From: Bradyrhizobium sp. 170 | GTDB taxonomy: Bacteria > Pseudomonadota > Alphaproteobacteria > Rhizobiales > Xanthobacteraceae | Assembly: GCF_023101085.1 (NCBI RefSeq) | Contig: NZ_CP064703.1 | Span: 3,844,001-3,908,000, forward strand | Length of the DNA: 64,000 bases | Direction: 5' to 3' | In this document: positions 36,837-46,557 of the stretch, one piece after another | Numbering within the stretch: the stretch's first letter is position 1 | How the letters are laid out: the number at the start of each line of letters is the position of its first letter | Translations under genes and position numbers: made by a program | The notes under the pieces: model-generated | The model's input: only the letters and a program-made list of their open reading frames with translations | Databases searched by the model: none | What the model was told of the DNA's origin: nothing

Positions 36837-39665
36837 TCACGGGATGTTCCCGAGATCATCCGCTTCATCCAGAAGCTGTTTGGCCGCGACCAGATCGGCG
36901 GTGCCGAACCCCTCCGTAAATCGGTCATAGATTGGACGGAGGCAGGCAATCGCTTCGGCCCATCGACCCTGATCGCGCAGCAAGCGCGCGAGGCTTGTCG
37001 CAGCACGCAGCTGCCAGGACAAAGCGTCTTGCCGGCGCGACTCGTCCAGCGCCTGCCGGAAGAGGCCCTCTATCGTTTCCACGGCTGCAGGCGTGCTCTG
37101 CAGTAGCAAGAGCTCGCCCTTGAGGCGTAGCAACTCCGGCGTGAGCCAGCCTGTCTCGCACTGCTCGATGCCTGCTTCGAGCAACGCAAGCCCTTCGCCG
37201 ATCCGCCCAGCGTGGCCCAAGGCTTCCGCTTGCTCAGTCAGGCCAGTCAAGACTCCAAAGCTGGCGTTCGGATCGACGATCTCACGCAGCGGCCGCGATC
37301 CCGTGTCGAGATCGCCACCCTTGAGTGCGATAACTCTTTGAAACCGGGAAGCAAACGTGCTCAAGAGCGACAAGCCATGCTGTCTCGATTGGTCGGTCAG
37401 TATTCGCGTATAGTGTGCTGCGGCAGTTTGGTTTCCTACCCATAGCGCGATCGGGCATGCCGCCAGAGCCAGGGCGTAGCAAAGCGACGTTGCGTGACCG
37501 ATCCCCTGCGCTTCTCCAACACTCGCTTCCGCAGTTTGCATCGCTTGATCCGCAAGCCCCTGCATCCAGAGTACCCGCGCAAGGAATCCAAGCAGCGATA
37601 TTCGCAGGTCAGTTCCGAAGCGGGTAACATCCCGTTCTTGTTCGGTAGCAGCATAGTGAGCCAGCGCTTTCTCGAGATGGCGCCGAGCACTTATTTGGTC
37701 GCCAAGAAAATGTTTGGCCGCGCCCACCATGCGCTCGCCCAAGAGCTGAGCATTCTGGTTTGCTGCCAGATCATGGAATCTCTGCGCAGACTGCAGCGCA
37801 TCCCGGTATCGACCGCTCCCGGAATGATAGAAATACAGGCCGTGGAGAGCGCGCAGCTGATACTCCCGGTCGCCAAGCCTCGCCGCGATGTCGAGTTCCT
37901 TCGTGAATGCGGCGCCCATCTCGCCGGCCTCGGTTGCCGAGACGCCGAGCGCGTCGTGCAGCCTCATTTCCTCGCGCAGGTTTCGGGTCTCTCCGGTTCC
38001 AAGAGCGCCAAGCGCCTGCTTTGCGCGGCTCCCGCGCTCCCCAACCAGCGATCGACCCATCCAGAGCGGCACCGCGGCAGTGGTCAGTGCCACCCCGATC
38101 GATCCATCCCCGCCTGGCGCAAAGGCCCAGTCGAGCGCCGCGCGCAAATTGTCGATTTCACAGGCGTATTCGGCCAGCCATTCGCCCGCAGACCGCGCTC
38201 CTGCTTCGCCCTCGGCGCGCTCGAAAAGCTTGCGGTAGTACTCGGCGCGGCGGCGCGCGAGCCGTTCGCGCTCCCCGCTCTCGTCAAGCTTTTCGACCAC
38301 GTAGGCACGGGTCGTGTCGAGCAGTCGGAACCGCGGTTTGGCGCCGCTGACATCCGCGACCACCAACGATTTCGCCACCAGATCCGCCAAGCGGTCGATC
38401 GCATCAACGCCTGTTGTTGCCGCATCCATGGCAACGGCTACGGCCGCCTCCACGGTAAAGCCGCCCGCGAAGATGCCGAGAGCGCGGAAGAACCGTTGCT
38501 CGTCCTCGCTCAGCATACCGTAGCTCCAATCGACCACGGCCCGCATCGTGCGGTGCCGCGTCGTTGCTACGCGGCGGCTCGTCCCCAGCAGCCGTAAGTT
38601 GTGGTCCAGGTGGGCGGCAAGGCCTTCAATGCCAAGCACCGCGACGCGAGGAGCTGCGAACTCGATCGCCAACGGCAAGCCGTCAAGCCCACTGCAAATT
38701 TTGACCACCAGTGGAGCGTTCTCGTCGGTCAGCGCGAAGTCTTCGACGATCGCGGTCACCCGCTCGACGAACAATTGCACGGCCGGGAAGGCCGCCGCCT
38801 CGGCGGCGGACACCTTCGAGGAGGGCAGGGGACTCCCGAGCGGCCCCAGGCGGTACTCGTTTTCACCCGCTACTCGGAGCGGTTCCCTGCTGGTAGCCAG
38901 AATATCGACACCCTTCGCTCCGCTGAGAAGCGCCGTCGCCAGGTTCGCCACCTCGTCGATGACATGCTCGCAGCTGTCGAGGAGGAGGAGCATTCGGCTG
39001 TCTCTGACAGCAGCGACCAAGCCGTTAATCGGATCTTCGGCGGGGATTTGAAGATTGAGTACGGTCGCAACCGCGCTCGGCACCAGGCGCGCGTCACCGA
39101 GCGATGCCAGGTCGATCAGCCAGACGCCATGTTCATATTCGGAGGTTATTCGCTCGGCGACGGCGAGCGCGGCCGTCGTCTTGCCGATGCCTCCAGGCCC
39201 GACGATCGTCACCAGTCGCTCGCGCGACAGTCGCGAGATGAGCGCTTCCACAGTCTCCTCGCGGCCAATCATCCGCGTCACGGCGAGCGGCAGGTTGTGC
39301 ACCGCTGCCGGCGAGACGGTCGCAGGCGGCAAGGTCCGTGATGGCTCGTCGATGCGCACGGGCGCGACAAAGTTATAACCCCGTCCGACCACGGTGACGA
39401 TGTAACGATTGCCACCCTGGCCGTCGCCAAGGGCGCGGCGCAAGGCGCTGACCTGAATCTTCAGGTTCGCCTCTTCGACGAACGTTTGCGGCCAGGCGCG
39501 AGCCATCAGCTCTTCCTTGCCGACCACGTCGCCGCCACGCTCGACCAGGGCGGCGAGAATGTCGAAGGCGCGGCTGCCGAGCCGCACCGGCTTGTCGCCC
39601 TCCAGCAGTATCCGCTGCTCGGCAAGGAGTCGGAACGGGCCAAACGAGATCGCGCGTCCGTTCAT
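36837..39665 (-). CDS. Winged-helix STAND ATPase regulator 3
   Basis: A 942-residue protein if it starts at ATG 39665, the position equivalent to the start of regulator 2; the frame runs on to 39701. It has a winged-helix domain, STAND ATPase (GPGGIGKTTAA, LLLLDSCEHVID, ATSREPLR) and TPR-like C terminus ending LRPIYDRFTEGFGTADLV. It is a tandem paralogue of regulator 2, 58 bp upstream of it on the same strand; short stretches outside the coding regions are duplicated as well. Ligand unknown. Confidence 0.88.
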   Translation of the reverse strand: MNGRAISFGPFRLLAEQRILLEGDKPVRLGSRAFDILAALVERGGDVVGKEELMARAWPQTFVEEANLKIQVSALRRALGDGQGGNRYIVTVVGRGYNFVAPVRIDEPSRTLPPATVSPAAVHNLPLAVTRMIGREETVEALISRLSRERLVTIVGPGGIGKTTAALAVAERITSEYEHGVWLIDLASLGDARLVPSAVATVLNLQIPAEDPINGLVAAVRDSRMLLLLDSCEHVIDEVANLATALLSGAKGVDILATSREPLRVAGENEYRLGPLGSPLPSSKVSAAEAAAFPAVQLFVERVTAIVEDFALTDENAPLVVKICSGLDGLPLAIEFAAPRVAVLGIEGLAAHLDHNLRLLGTSRRVATTRHRTMRAVVDWSYGMLSEDEQRFFRALGIFAGGFTVEAAVAVAMDAATTGVDAIDRLADLVAKSLVVADVSGAKPRFRLLDTTRAYVVEKLDESGERERLARRRAEYYRKLFERAEGEAGARSAGEWLAEYACEIDNLRAALDWAFAPGGDGSIGVALTTAAVPLWMGRSLVGERGSRAKQALGALGTGETRNLREEMRLHDALGVSATEAGEMGAAFTKELDIAARLGDREYQLRALHGLYFYHSGSGRYRDALQSAQRFHDLAANQNAQLLGERMVGAAKHFLGDQISARRHLEKALAHYAATEQERDVTRFGTDLRISLLGFLARVLWMQGLADQAMQTAEASVGEAQGIGHATSLCYALALAACPIALWVGNQTAAAHYTRILTDQSRQHGLSLLSTFASRFQRVIALKGGDLDTGSRPLREIVDPNASFGVLTGLTEQAEALGHAGRIGEGLALLEAGIEQCETGWLTPELLRLKGELLLLQSTPAAVETIEGLFRQALDESRRQDALSWQLRAATSLARLLRDQGRWAEAIACLRPIYDRFTEGFGTADLVAAKQLLDEADDLGNIP

Positions 39666-40194
39666 CGAAGGAGGCCCCGGATGGATCACATCTTTTACCA
39701 AATTTTACTTGACGGAGGCAGCCCCGGGTCCGCAAGCGAACATTAGGGGCAGCAGCATCGATCAGGGCCGGCGGTCATTGCGGTGATGCCCGAACCGACC
39801 GCAGTTCGGCTCGTTGCGCGACTTAGTCATTGTAGTGACTGGGATTTGCCGTGTTCGCGACCCGGCGGGCGGGCATCCCTCGCGGAGTGCTGGACTCTCC
39901 CGTTCGGAAGCTCTGGCCCGACCGCGGCGCCAACCTCGTCAAGTGGTCGAATATCGCCTGCGGCGGCGTGCCAGCAGCGGACGCTATGCCAATTTACCGG
40001 GTCAAATGGACATTTGACTGGTGGGAACAGAGTTTGTGAACATATGCTTCAGCCATGAGCGAATGCTCAGGAAATGTGGCCGTTTGGTTATGAGAGAGCT
40101 GCGCGCACTATCTTGCGCACGGGAACCGAAGCAGGCCCACGTCGAGAGTGTGCATGCACCTTCGTTTTGCCCTTACTGAGTGAGCATCGCGACC
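39666..40194. other. Divergent promoter region between STAND regulators 3 and 4
   Basis: A 0.5-kb gap between two divergently read regulator genes. No gene is visible. It must contain both promoters. One inverted repeat, TGAGCGAATGCTCA at 40056-40069, could be an operator; it differs from the perfect palindrome at 10305 only at two central positions. Confidence 0.5.
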
Positions 40195-43059
40195 ATGGAT
40201 GGCGATAGTGTTCACAAAGAAATGAAGTTTGGCCCTTTTGAGCTTTCGGTTAGCGAGAGGGTCCTTCGGCGCGATGGTGTGGTGCTCCCCCTTGGCAGCC
40301 GGGCGCTCGACATTCTGATTTATCTTTCCGAACACCCGGGCGAGGTCATCTCAAAGCAGCAACTACTTGATCACGTCTGGCCCGATGTGACCGTCGAGGA
40401 GGGGAGCCTGCGGGTACACGTGGCCGGTATCCGCAAGGTGTTGGGAGACGGCAAATTCGGCAACCGGTATATCGCGAACATCCAGGGACGGGGCTACTCA
40501 TTCGTCGGGACTGTCGCCGGGGTCGACGACGGTGCGGCCGACACCGCCCCTCGGCGATACCAGGGCGCAATTCCCCCGCGGCTGCGCAGGATGGTCGGGC
40601 GAGAGCCGGTGCTCAGCGACGTCATGGACAACCTCCGAGTGGAGCGCTTCGTGACCCTGCTTGGACCCGGTGGCATCGGCAAGACGACTATCGCCGTCGC
40701 CGCAGGCCACGCCGTTGCCGAGGAGTTCGGCGGAGACGTCTACTTCGTTGACCTGGGAAGCCTCAGCGATTCGGATCATGTTGTGCGGGCCATCGGGACG
40801 TCCTTGGGACTTGTGCTGAAATCGAACGCAGCGAGCGTGGAGCTCATCGATCTCATCCGTTCGAGAAAGCTGCTCATCATCCTCGATAATTGCGAGCACG
40901 TGATCGAAGCAGTCGCCTCGGTCGCCGAGCAGCTCTTTCAAGAAGCCGGGCAAGTCCATTTGCTGGCCACAAGTCGCGAATTGCTAAGGGTGGAGGGCGA
41001 ACATTGCTATCGTGTCCTTCCGCTGGATTTTCCGCCCGCCGATGCGGAGCAGACGGCGGACGCCGTGCTGCGTTATCCGGCAGTGCAGCTCTTTATCGAG
41101 CGCGTAACGGCGAGAGGCGGCAATTTCGTTCTCACGGACCGTGAGGCACCGTTGGTCGCCGATATGTGCCGGAGATTGGATGGTCTACCGCTCGCCATCG
41201 AATTGGCCGCGGGACCAGTGGCCGCGCTGGGCGTCAGGGGCACGGTGGCGCGCCTGGTATCTCGGCTGGAATTGCTGAAATTGGGCCATCGGACGGCGGT
41301 CCCCAGGCATCAGACGTTCAAGGCAACGCTGGATTGGAGCTACGATCTGCTGACGGGTGCGGAGAGGATTGTTTTCAGACGAATTGCCCGGTTTGTAGAA
41401 CAGTTCAGCCTTGAGGGAGCGAGGCATGTCGCGGGCGAAAAAGGCTCCGACGATGGAGAGATTTGTAACGCAATCGCCGGTCTGGTTGAAAAGTCGTTGA
41501 TATGTACTCAGCTTGACCATGGAGAGCCACAACATCGGTTGCTCGACACGACGCGCGCCTATGCGCTCGAAAAATTGGAGGAGCATGACGAATTCAACGC
41601 GATCTCCCTGCGGCACGCGGAATACGTCACCCGACAGCTCGAATCGCAAAAAGAGATGCTATCGGCTCTGCCGAGGGCAGAAAGGGTTGCGGCCTATTCG
41701 AGCCAACTCGGCAATGTTCGGTCGGCGCTGGAATGGAGCTTTGGACTACACGGCAACGACGAGATTGCGACGAGACTTGCGGCCGCTTCAACGCAGCTAT
41801 TCATGGAGCTGTCGCTATTGATCGAATACCAGAGCTGGGCAGAACAGGCGATAGCCCGGCTGGGAGATCAGCATAAGAACACCCGCCGCGAGATGGAGAT
41901 TTGCGCATCGCTGCCGCTGGCATTGATGCACACTGAAGGCAGCAATCCACACGTCCGCTCGGCCTTTTCTCGGGCGCTCGACGTTGTGGTAGTGCAGCAG
42001 GACCTGGCCTACGAGCTCAGGCTTCTGAGCGGGCTCTTCATGTATTTGCGTTGGACAACCGACATTCCGGGCGCGCTCGATATCGCCATCCGAAGTCAAA
42101 AAGTGGCTTTGAAAACGCAAGATCCCGGCGACATGGCACTTGCTGAAGCGATGCTGGGCGCCGCCAATCATTTGGCGGGAAATCATCTTGTTGCACAGAA
42201 GCATTTCGAGGCTGGCCTGCGCCACTCGGCGTCCGGCTGGCGCTTGCGCGATGGACACCATTTGTTTCATCACACCAGCCTCTTGCTTGTCGGCTTGGCG
42301 CGTTCGCTGTTGTACAGGGGGCAGCTCGACCAATCACTGGACTACGCAAGGCTTGCGATAGCGGAAGGAGAAAAATCCGGCCATCCAGCGACATTGTGCC
42401 GGTCGCTAAGCCTGATCATCCCTATCTATCTCGCGTTGGAGGATTGGCAGAGATCAGAGCAGCACATTGGGCAACTGACCGTCCTTTCCGCAGCTCACTC
42501 CTTGAAGCCATACCGTGCGGTCGCGACCGGGTTGCGAGGTCGGTGGCTTCTCCTTCAAGCCAATATTCGCGACGGCGTCCCGTTGCTGAAGAGCGCGCTG
42601 GAAAAGCTTGAGGCTCAACGTCACGAAATGCTGAATATGGATTTTGTCTGCGATCTCGGCGCGGGCCTTGCTGCCTTGGGCCAGCACGGGGAGGCGCTGG
42701 CGCTGGTGGTGAATGCCCTCGATGTCCAGAAGCGCGGAGGAAAATTCTTGTATGTGCCGGCCCTGTTCAGGGTGAAAGGCCTTATCCTGGCGTCCAGGTC
42801 GGCCGAGGACTATCCCGAAGCAGAAAAGAGCCTGCTGTCGTCGATCGAGTGGGCAAGGCGTCACTCGGCCACCTTGTTCGAACTAAAGTCGGCGATCGAT
42901 CTTGCCGAGCTGTTGCTGTCACAGAAGCGAACGGCGGTGGCATACAAACATATCAGCGCAGCTCTTAATCGGACGTCAGATGGGATCGTCTCGCCGGTTC
43001 ACGATCGCGCTCGACAAATCCTCAGCCGGTTCCAGTCCGGCGCCATGGCTGCTGGCTAG
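40195..43059 (+). CDS. Winged-helix STAND ATPase regulator 4
   Basis: A 954-residue protein if it starts at ATG 40195; GTG 40180 and ATG 40222 are alternatives and none has a strong ribosome site. The winged helix (MKFGPFELSVSERVLRRDGV to NIQGRGYSFVG), ATPase (LGPGGIGKTTIAV, LLIILDNCEHVIE, LATSRELLR) and helical repeats repeat the architecture of the other three, but it is a more distant paralogue. It lies 125 bp upstream of poxB on the same strand and may regulate it. Confidence 0.88.
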   Translation: MDGDSVHKEMKFGPFELSVSERVLRRDGVVLPLGSRALDILIYLSEHPGEVISKQQLLDHVWPDVTVEEGSLRVHVAGIRKVLGDGKFGNRYIANIQGRGYSFVGTVAGVDDGAADTAPRRYQGAIPPRLRRMVGREPVLSDVMDNLRVERFVTLLGPGGIGKTTIAVAAGHAVAEEFGGDVYFVDLGSLSDSDHVVRAIGTSLGLVLKSNAASVELIDLIRSRKLLIILDNCEHVIEAVASVAEQLFQEAGQVHLLATSRELLRVEGEHCYRVLPLDFPPADAEQTADAVLRYPAVQLFIERVTARGGNFVLTDREAPLVADMCRRLDGLPLAIELAAGPVAALGVRGTVARLVSRLELLKLGHRTAVPRHQTFKATLDWSYDLLTGAERIVFRRIARFVEQFSLEGARHVAGEKGSDDGEICNAIAGLVEKSLICTQLDHGEPQHRLLDTTRAYALEKLEEHDEFNAISLRHAEYVTRQLESQKEMLSALPRAERVAAYSSQLGNVRSALEWSFGLHGNDEIATRLAAASTQLFMELSLLIEYQSWAEQAIARLGDQHKNTRREMEICASLPLALMHTEGSNPHVRSAFSRALDVVVVQQDLAYELRLLSGLFMYLRWTTDIPGALDIAIRSQKVALKTQDPGDMALAEAMLGAANHLAGNHLVAQKHFEAGLRHSASGWRLRDGHHLFHHTSLLLVGLARSLLYRGQLDQSLDYARLAIAEGEKSGHPATLCRSLSLIIPIYLALEDWQRSEQHIGQLTVLSAAHSLKPYRAVATGLRGRWLLLQANIRDGVPLLKSALEKLEAQRHEMLNMDFVCDLGAGLAALGQHGEALALVVNALDVQKRGGKFLYVPALFRVKGLILASRSAEDYPEAEKSLLSSIEWARRHSATLFELKSAIDLAELLLSQKRTAVAYKHISAALNRTSDGIVSPVHDRARQILSRFQSGAMAAG

Positions 43060-43184
43060 ATCGACTCCGGACCGGTAATTCGTCTTTAGCGCAATCGCGT
43101 ACAAATCCTCGCAATCACCTGCAAGCCCGCTTCAGGGGTATGGCGCATGCTGTGACACAAATAGCCACAGCAGGGTCGCATGCC

Positions 43185-44897
43185 ATGAGCAAGAAGGTTG
43201 CGGATATCATAGTTGAGACCCTGCAGAGCGCAGGCGTCAGGCATTGCTACGGTGTCGTGGGCGACACGCTCAATCTGATCGCTCGCTCGCTCGAACGAAG
43301 CAAGATCGAGTGGGTCTCGGTGCGCCACGAAGAAGCTGGCGCATTCGCCGCGCAGGCTGAGGCACAGGTGACGGGTCACTTGACGGCTGTGGCCGGAAGC
43401 TGTGGCCCCGGCAGTCTGCATTTCATCAACGGTATATTCGAGGCCAACCGCAACCGCGCGCCCGTCGTGCTGATCGCAAGCCAGATCATCCGCGACGAGC
43501 TGGGCTTTGACTTCATCCAGGAGGTCGACTTCAAGCAGGTCTACCAAAGCTGCAGCGTCTTCTGCGACATGATCTATACGGCGGAGCAGGCGCGCCGCAA
43601 AACCGTCATTGCCTGCCAAACCGCTTTGGCGAAGCGGGGTGTCGCCGTTCTCATCGTGCCGGCGGACGTGTCGGCCTCAACCGTGCATGAGGACGTGCCC
43701 TATTCGATCCATGTCTCAAATCCCGTCGTCCGGCCGAGCGACGCCGACCTCACGGAAATGGCGGACATTCTCAACCAGGGTGAAAGGATCGCCGTGTATG
43801 GCGGATCGGGTTGCCAGGAAGCGCACAAGGAGATCCTGGCTGTCGCGGAAAAGCTGAAGGCGCCGATCGCGCACACCTCGCGCGCGAAGGATTTCCTCGA
43901 GCATGACAACCCCTACAACATTGGCATGACCGGAATGCTCGGCAATGAGGCCGGCTATCACGCGCTGCTCGACTGCGACACGTGCCTGATGTTGGGCGCT
44001 GACTTCGCCTGGCGGCAATTTTATCCAGGCAAGGCAAAGATCGTGCAGATCGATATCGACCCGACGCATCTCGGACGGCGTCATCCGGTGACGAAGGGCG
44101 TCGTCGGCGATGTCAAGGCAACGCTGGAAGCGTTGCTGCCCAAGCTGAACGAACGCAGCGATAGCTCTTTCCGCACCGCATATCTAGGGCGCTACGCGAA
44201 ATACAAGGAAGCGGAAAAGGAAAAGATCGTCGCCGGTCGCGACGGCAGCATTCCCGGAAGCTATTTGACAAGAGTGATCAGTCAGCATGCAGCAAAGGAC
44301 GCGCTGTTCACCGCCGACGACGGGACCCCGGCCGCCTGGGCCTATCGCCACATCGAAGCCAACGGTCAGCGCCGAATCTTTGCCAGCCTTCTGCACGGAA
44401 CGATGGCGAACGGCATGCCGTCATCCATAGGACTGCAGAAATCGCAACCTGATCGCCAGGTCGTCTGCCTGGCAGGCGACGGTGGAATTTCCATGCTGTT
44501 CGGCGACCTTATGACCATCGTCCAGCAGGAATTGCCGATCAAGATAGCGGTGTTCGACAACGGCAAGCTTGGCTTTGTGGAGATCGAGCAAAAGGCCGAG
44601 GGCATGCTCGATACCTTCACCAAGTTGAAGAACCCTAATTTTGCGGAAGTAGCACGGGCGATGGGTCTATGGGGCCGAACGGTTTGCAAGGCGGACCAGC
44701 TCGAGGGCGCCGTCAAGCTCTGGCTGTCCCAGCCGGGACCTGCGCTCCTGCACGTGCACGTCAATCCCATGCAACTCGTGATGCCGCCGTTCATGACCGT
44801 CGAGCCGGCCGTCGGAATGGCGCTCTATTCGGCTCGCGCCGTGCTGCACGGCCGGGGAGACGATGTCTGGGAGATGGTGAAGGAGAATTTCCTCTGA
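43185..44897 (+). CDS. poxB: Pyruvate dehydrogenase (quinone)/pyruvate oxidase, ThDP-dependent
   Basis: A 570-residue thiamine-diphosphate enzyme, close to E. coli PoxB (572). ATG 43185 is preferred over 43140 because family similarity starts at MSKKVADIIVETLQSAGV. The catalytic Glu lies in SVRHEEAGAFAAQA. The ThDP/Mg motif GDGGISMLFGDLMT...FDN is intact, and the C-terminal YSARAVLHGRGDDVWEM is like the membrane-recruitment end of PoxB. It decarboxylates pyruvate to acetate and CO2 and passes electrons to ubiquinone. Preceded by STAND regulator 4. Confidence 0.85.
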   Translation: MSKKVADIIVETLQSAGVRHCYGVVGDTLNLIARSLERSKIEWVSVRHEEAGAFAAQAEAQVTGHLTAVAGSCGPGSLHFINGIFEANRNRAPVVLIASQIIRDELGFDFIQEVDFKQVYQSCSVFCDMIYTAEQARRKTVIACQTALAKRGVAVLIVPADVSASTVHEDVPYSIHVSNPVVRPSDADLTEMADILNQGERIAVYGGSGCQEAHKEILAVAEKLKAPIAHTSRAKDFLEHDNPYNIGMTGMLGNEAGYHALLDCDTCLMLGADFAWRQFYPGKAKIVQIDIDPTHLGRRHPVTKGVVGDVKATLEALLPKLNERSDSSFRTAYLGRYAKYKEAEKEKIVAGRDGSIPGSYLTRVISQHAAKDALFTADDGTPAAWAYRHIEANGQRRIFASLLHGTMANGMPSSIGLQKSQPDRQVVCLAGDGGISMLFGDLMTIVQQELPIKIAVFDNGKLGFVEIEQKAEGMLDTFTKLKNPNFAEVARAMGLWGRTVCKADQLEGAVKLWLSQPGPALLHVHVNPMQLVMPPFMTVEPAVGMALYSARAVLHGRGDDVWEMVKENFL

Positions 44898-44949
44898 TCA
44901 GGCGTCGTCATGATCGATGATCAAGGCGCTTGTCCGGTAATAACTCGTC

Positions 44950-46201
44950 ATGGTCAGCGTCAATCAACCATCATCGCGACCTGAACCAATGCCACTGACA
45001 CGCGAAGCGGTATTGGACGCAGTTGCGCTGGCGGCAGCGCTTTTGTTTGCTCACGGGCAGACCACGGAACGAATAGTTATTGCTGCCGAGCGGCTTGGCC
45101 GCGCCCTCGGCGTGCCGGTGACGGCGCTGCCATACTGGGGTCAGCTCACGGTTGAGATCGACGGCACAACGCTGTCACAAATTGTTCCCGTAAAGCCGCT
45201 CGGCGTCGATATGGGCAAGGTCCTTGCTGTCACGACCGTGGTCGATCAGGTCTGCGATGGCAAGCTGGAGGCCGGCGCCATGCGGTCCGCACTGGCGGCG
45301 GCAGGCCACCTGCCGTCGGTATCGACGCTGCGATTCACGTTGTTGGCGGCCGTTGGTGCGGCGTCGCTCGGCGTCATTTTCGGCGCGGTCGATGCAATAA
45401 GCCTGCTGCTGATTGCCGCGAGCGCTGTCGGGCTTCAGCAGTAATCCCTTGATCCAGCCGCTTTGCGCTGCAACCATCGCCGGTGCCGTGGCTGGCGCCG
45501 CCGGCCGCTTGCAACTGTCGGAGGCGATAACGTTGATCGCGTTCTGTCCCTGTATGGTGCTGGTGCCTGGTCCGCATCTTCTCAACGGCGCCATCGATCT
45601 CGCGCGCACGCGCATCGCACTCGGCATCGCGCGCCTGGCCTATGCGAACGTCGTGGTGCTGATGATCTGCGCCGGCCTATGGTTCGGGCTCGTCGTCACC
45701 GGCGCAACTCTTCCGGCTGGCGGGTCGTCGGCGCCGACGCCGCTGGTTGCTGACGTGATTGCGGCAGGATGCGCCGTCGCCGCGTTCGGCACCTTCTTCT
45801 CGATGCCATGGCGTCTGCTGCCGGTCCCGATCGGGGTCGGCATGTTAGCGCATGCGGTGCGCTGGGCTGCGATCTCGATGGCATCGGCAAATGTTGCAAC
45901 CGGTGCCTTCGTCGCCTGCATCGTCGTCAGCGTCATCGTCACGCCGGTTGCCGACCGGCTGCATCTGCCGTTCGCGGCAGTCGGCTTCTCCGCCGTCGTC
46001 TCGATGATGCCGGGCTTCTTTTTGTTCCACGCCGCGAGCGGCCTTGTCGAGTTGGTTTCGATCGGGCCGCGCGCGCCGGCGGTCCTGCTGACCAGCGTCG
46101 CCGTGAACGGGGCCACGGCGTTTCTGGTCATCCTGGCCATGACCCTGGGGTTGATCCTGCCGCGCATGCTGTACGAGCACTTTCTGCCCGGGCCCGAATG
46201 A
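44950..46201 (+). pseudogene. ThrE-family threonine/serine exporter, frameshifted
   Basis: The N-terminal domain (44950-45444, starting about LTREAVLDAVALAAALLFAHG) belongs to the ThrE/YjjP family and stops at a TAA just after its first membrane spans. The next part of the same domain (SNPLIQPLCAATIAGAVAGAAG...FCPCMVLVPGPHLLNGAIDL) and the YjjB-like second half (GTFFSMPWRLLPVPIGVGMLAHAVRW) continue in the +1 frame to 46201. Intact fused exporters are about 410-430 residues, which fits the sum. The break at about 45413-45440 falls inside one domain, so it is a lesion and not the natural two-gene split. Confidence 0.75.
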
Positions 46202-46268
46202 AGCGCGGCAAGGATGTTCTATGGATCGCAACGCCGTTCAATATACGTCGGGCGCGCCGCGATACCAA
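46031..46268. repeat. Direct repeat A, copy 1 (end of exporter gene plus downstream)
   Basis: About 238 bp covering the last 56 codons of the ThrE-type exporter and about 65 bp after its stop. It recurs at 47984-48221 with a constant offset of 1953 bp and no visible gaps, at roughly 90 percent identity. Confidence 0.85.
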
Positions 46269-46311
46269 TGATCGCGCAGAGACGGGCTCTCGTATTGGGA
46301 GTAATGCTAGC

Positions 46312-46437
46312 ATGACCGAATACCTAATCGCCGCGCGCGCTGTGATCATCCTCTGGACTAATCTTGCAGTGATGCCAGTCGAGATCGTCTTTGACGCGAT
46401 TGAAGCCGAATTGGAACACCGCGGCGTCGAACTATAG
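46312..46437 (+). CDS. Possible small protein
   Basis: A 41-residue frame (MTEYLIAARAVIILWTNLAV at the start) with a hydrophobic segment at residues 4-22 and an acidic tail. There is no strong ribosome site. It lies between repeat A and the kinase gene. A real small protein is possible but unproven. Confidence 0.35.
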   Translation: MTEYLIAARAVIILWTNLAVMPVEIVFDAIEAELEHRGVEL

Positions 46438-46557
46438 ACGCTCCTGTCTGAGGCCATTCGTTGCGCGAGCTGCCTGGAACGGCATTGCTATCCGAACGAA
46501 ACTGCGGCGGACGCTAGCGTCAGTTTTAGCCAGAGCGAACAAATCGTGGAGCACGCA

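Noticed and set aside
35273..36919. A 548-codon plus-strand frame antisense to the STAND regulators
   Set aside because: It mirrors the codon pattern of regulator 2 on the opposite strand; regulator 2 has complete recognisable domains, so the antisense frame is a by-product.
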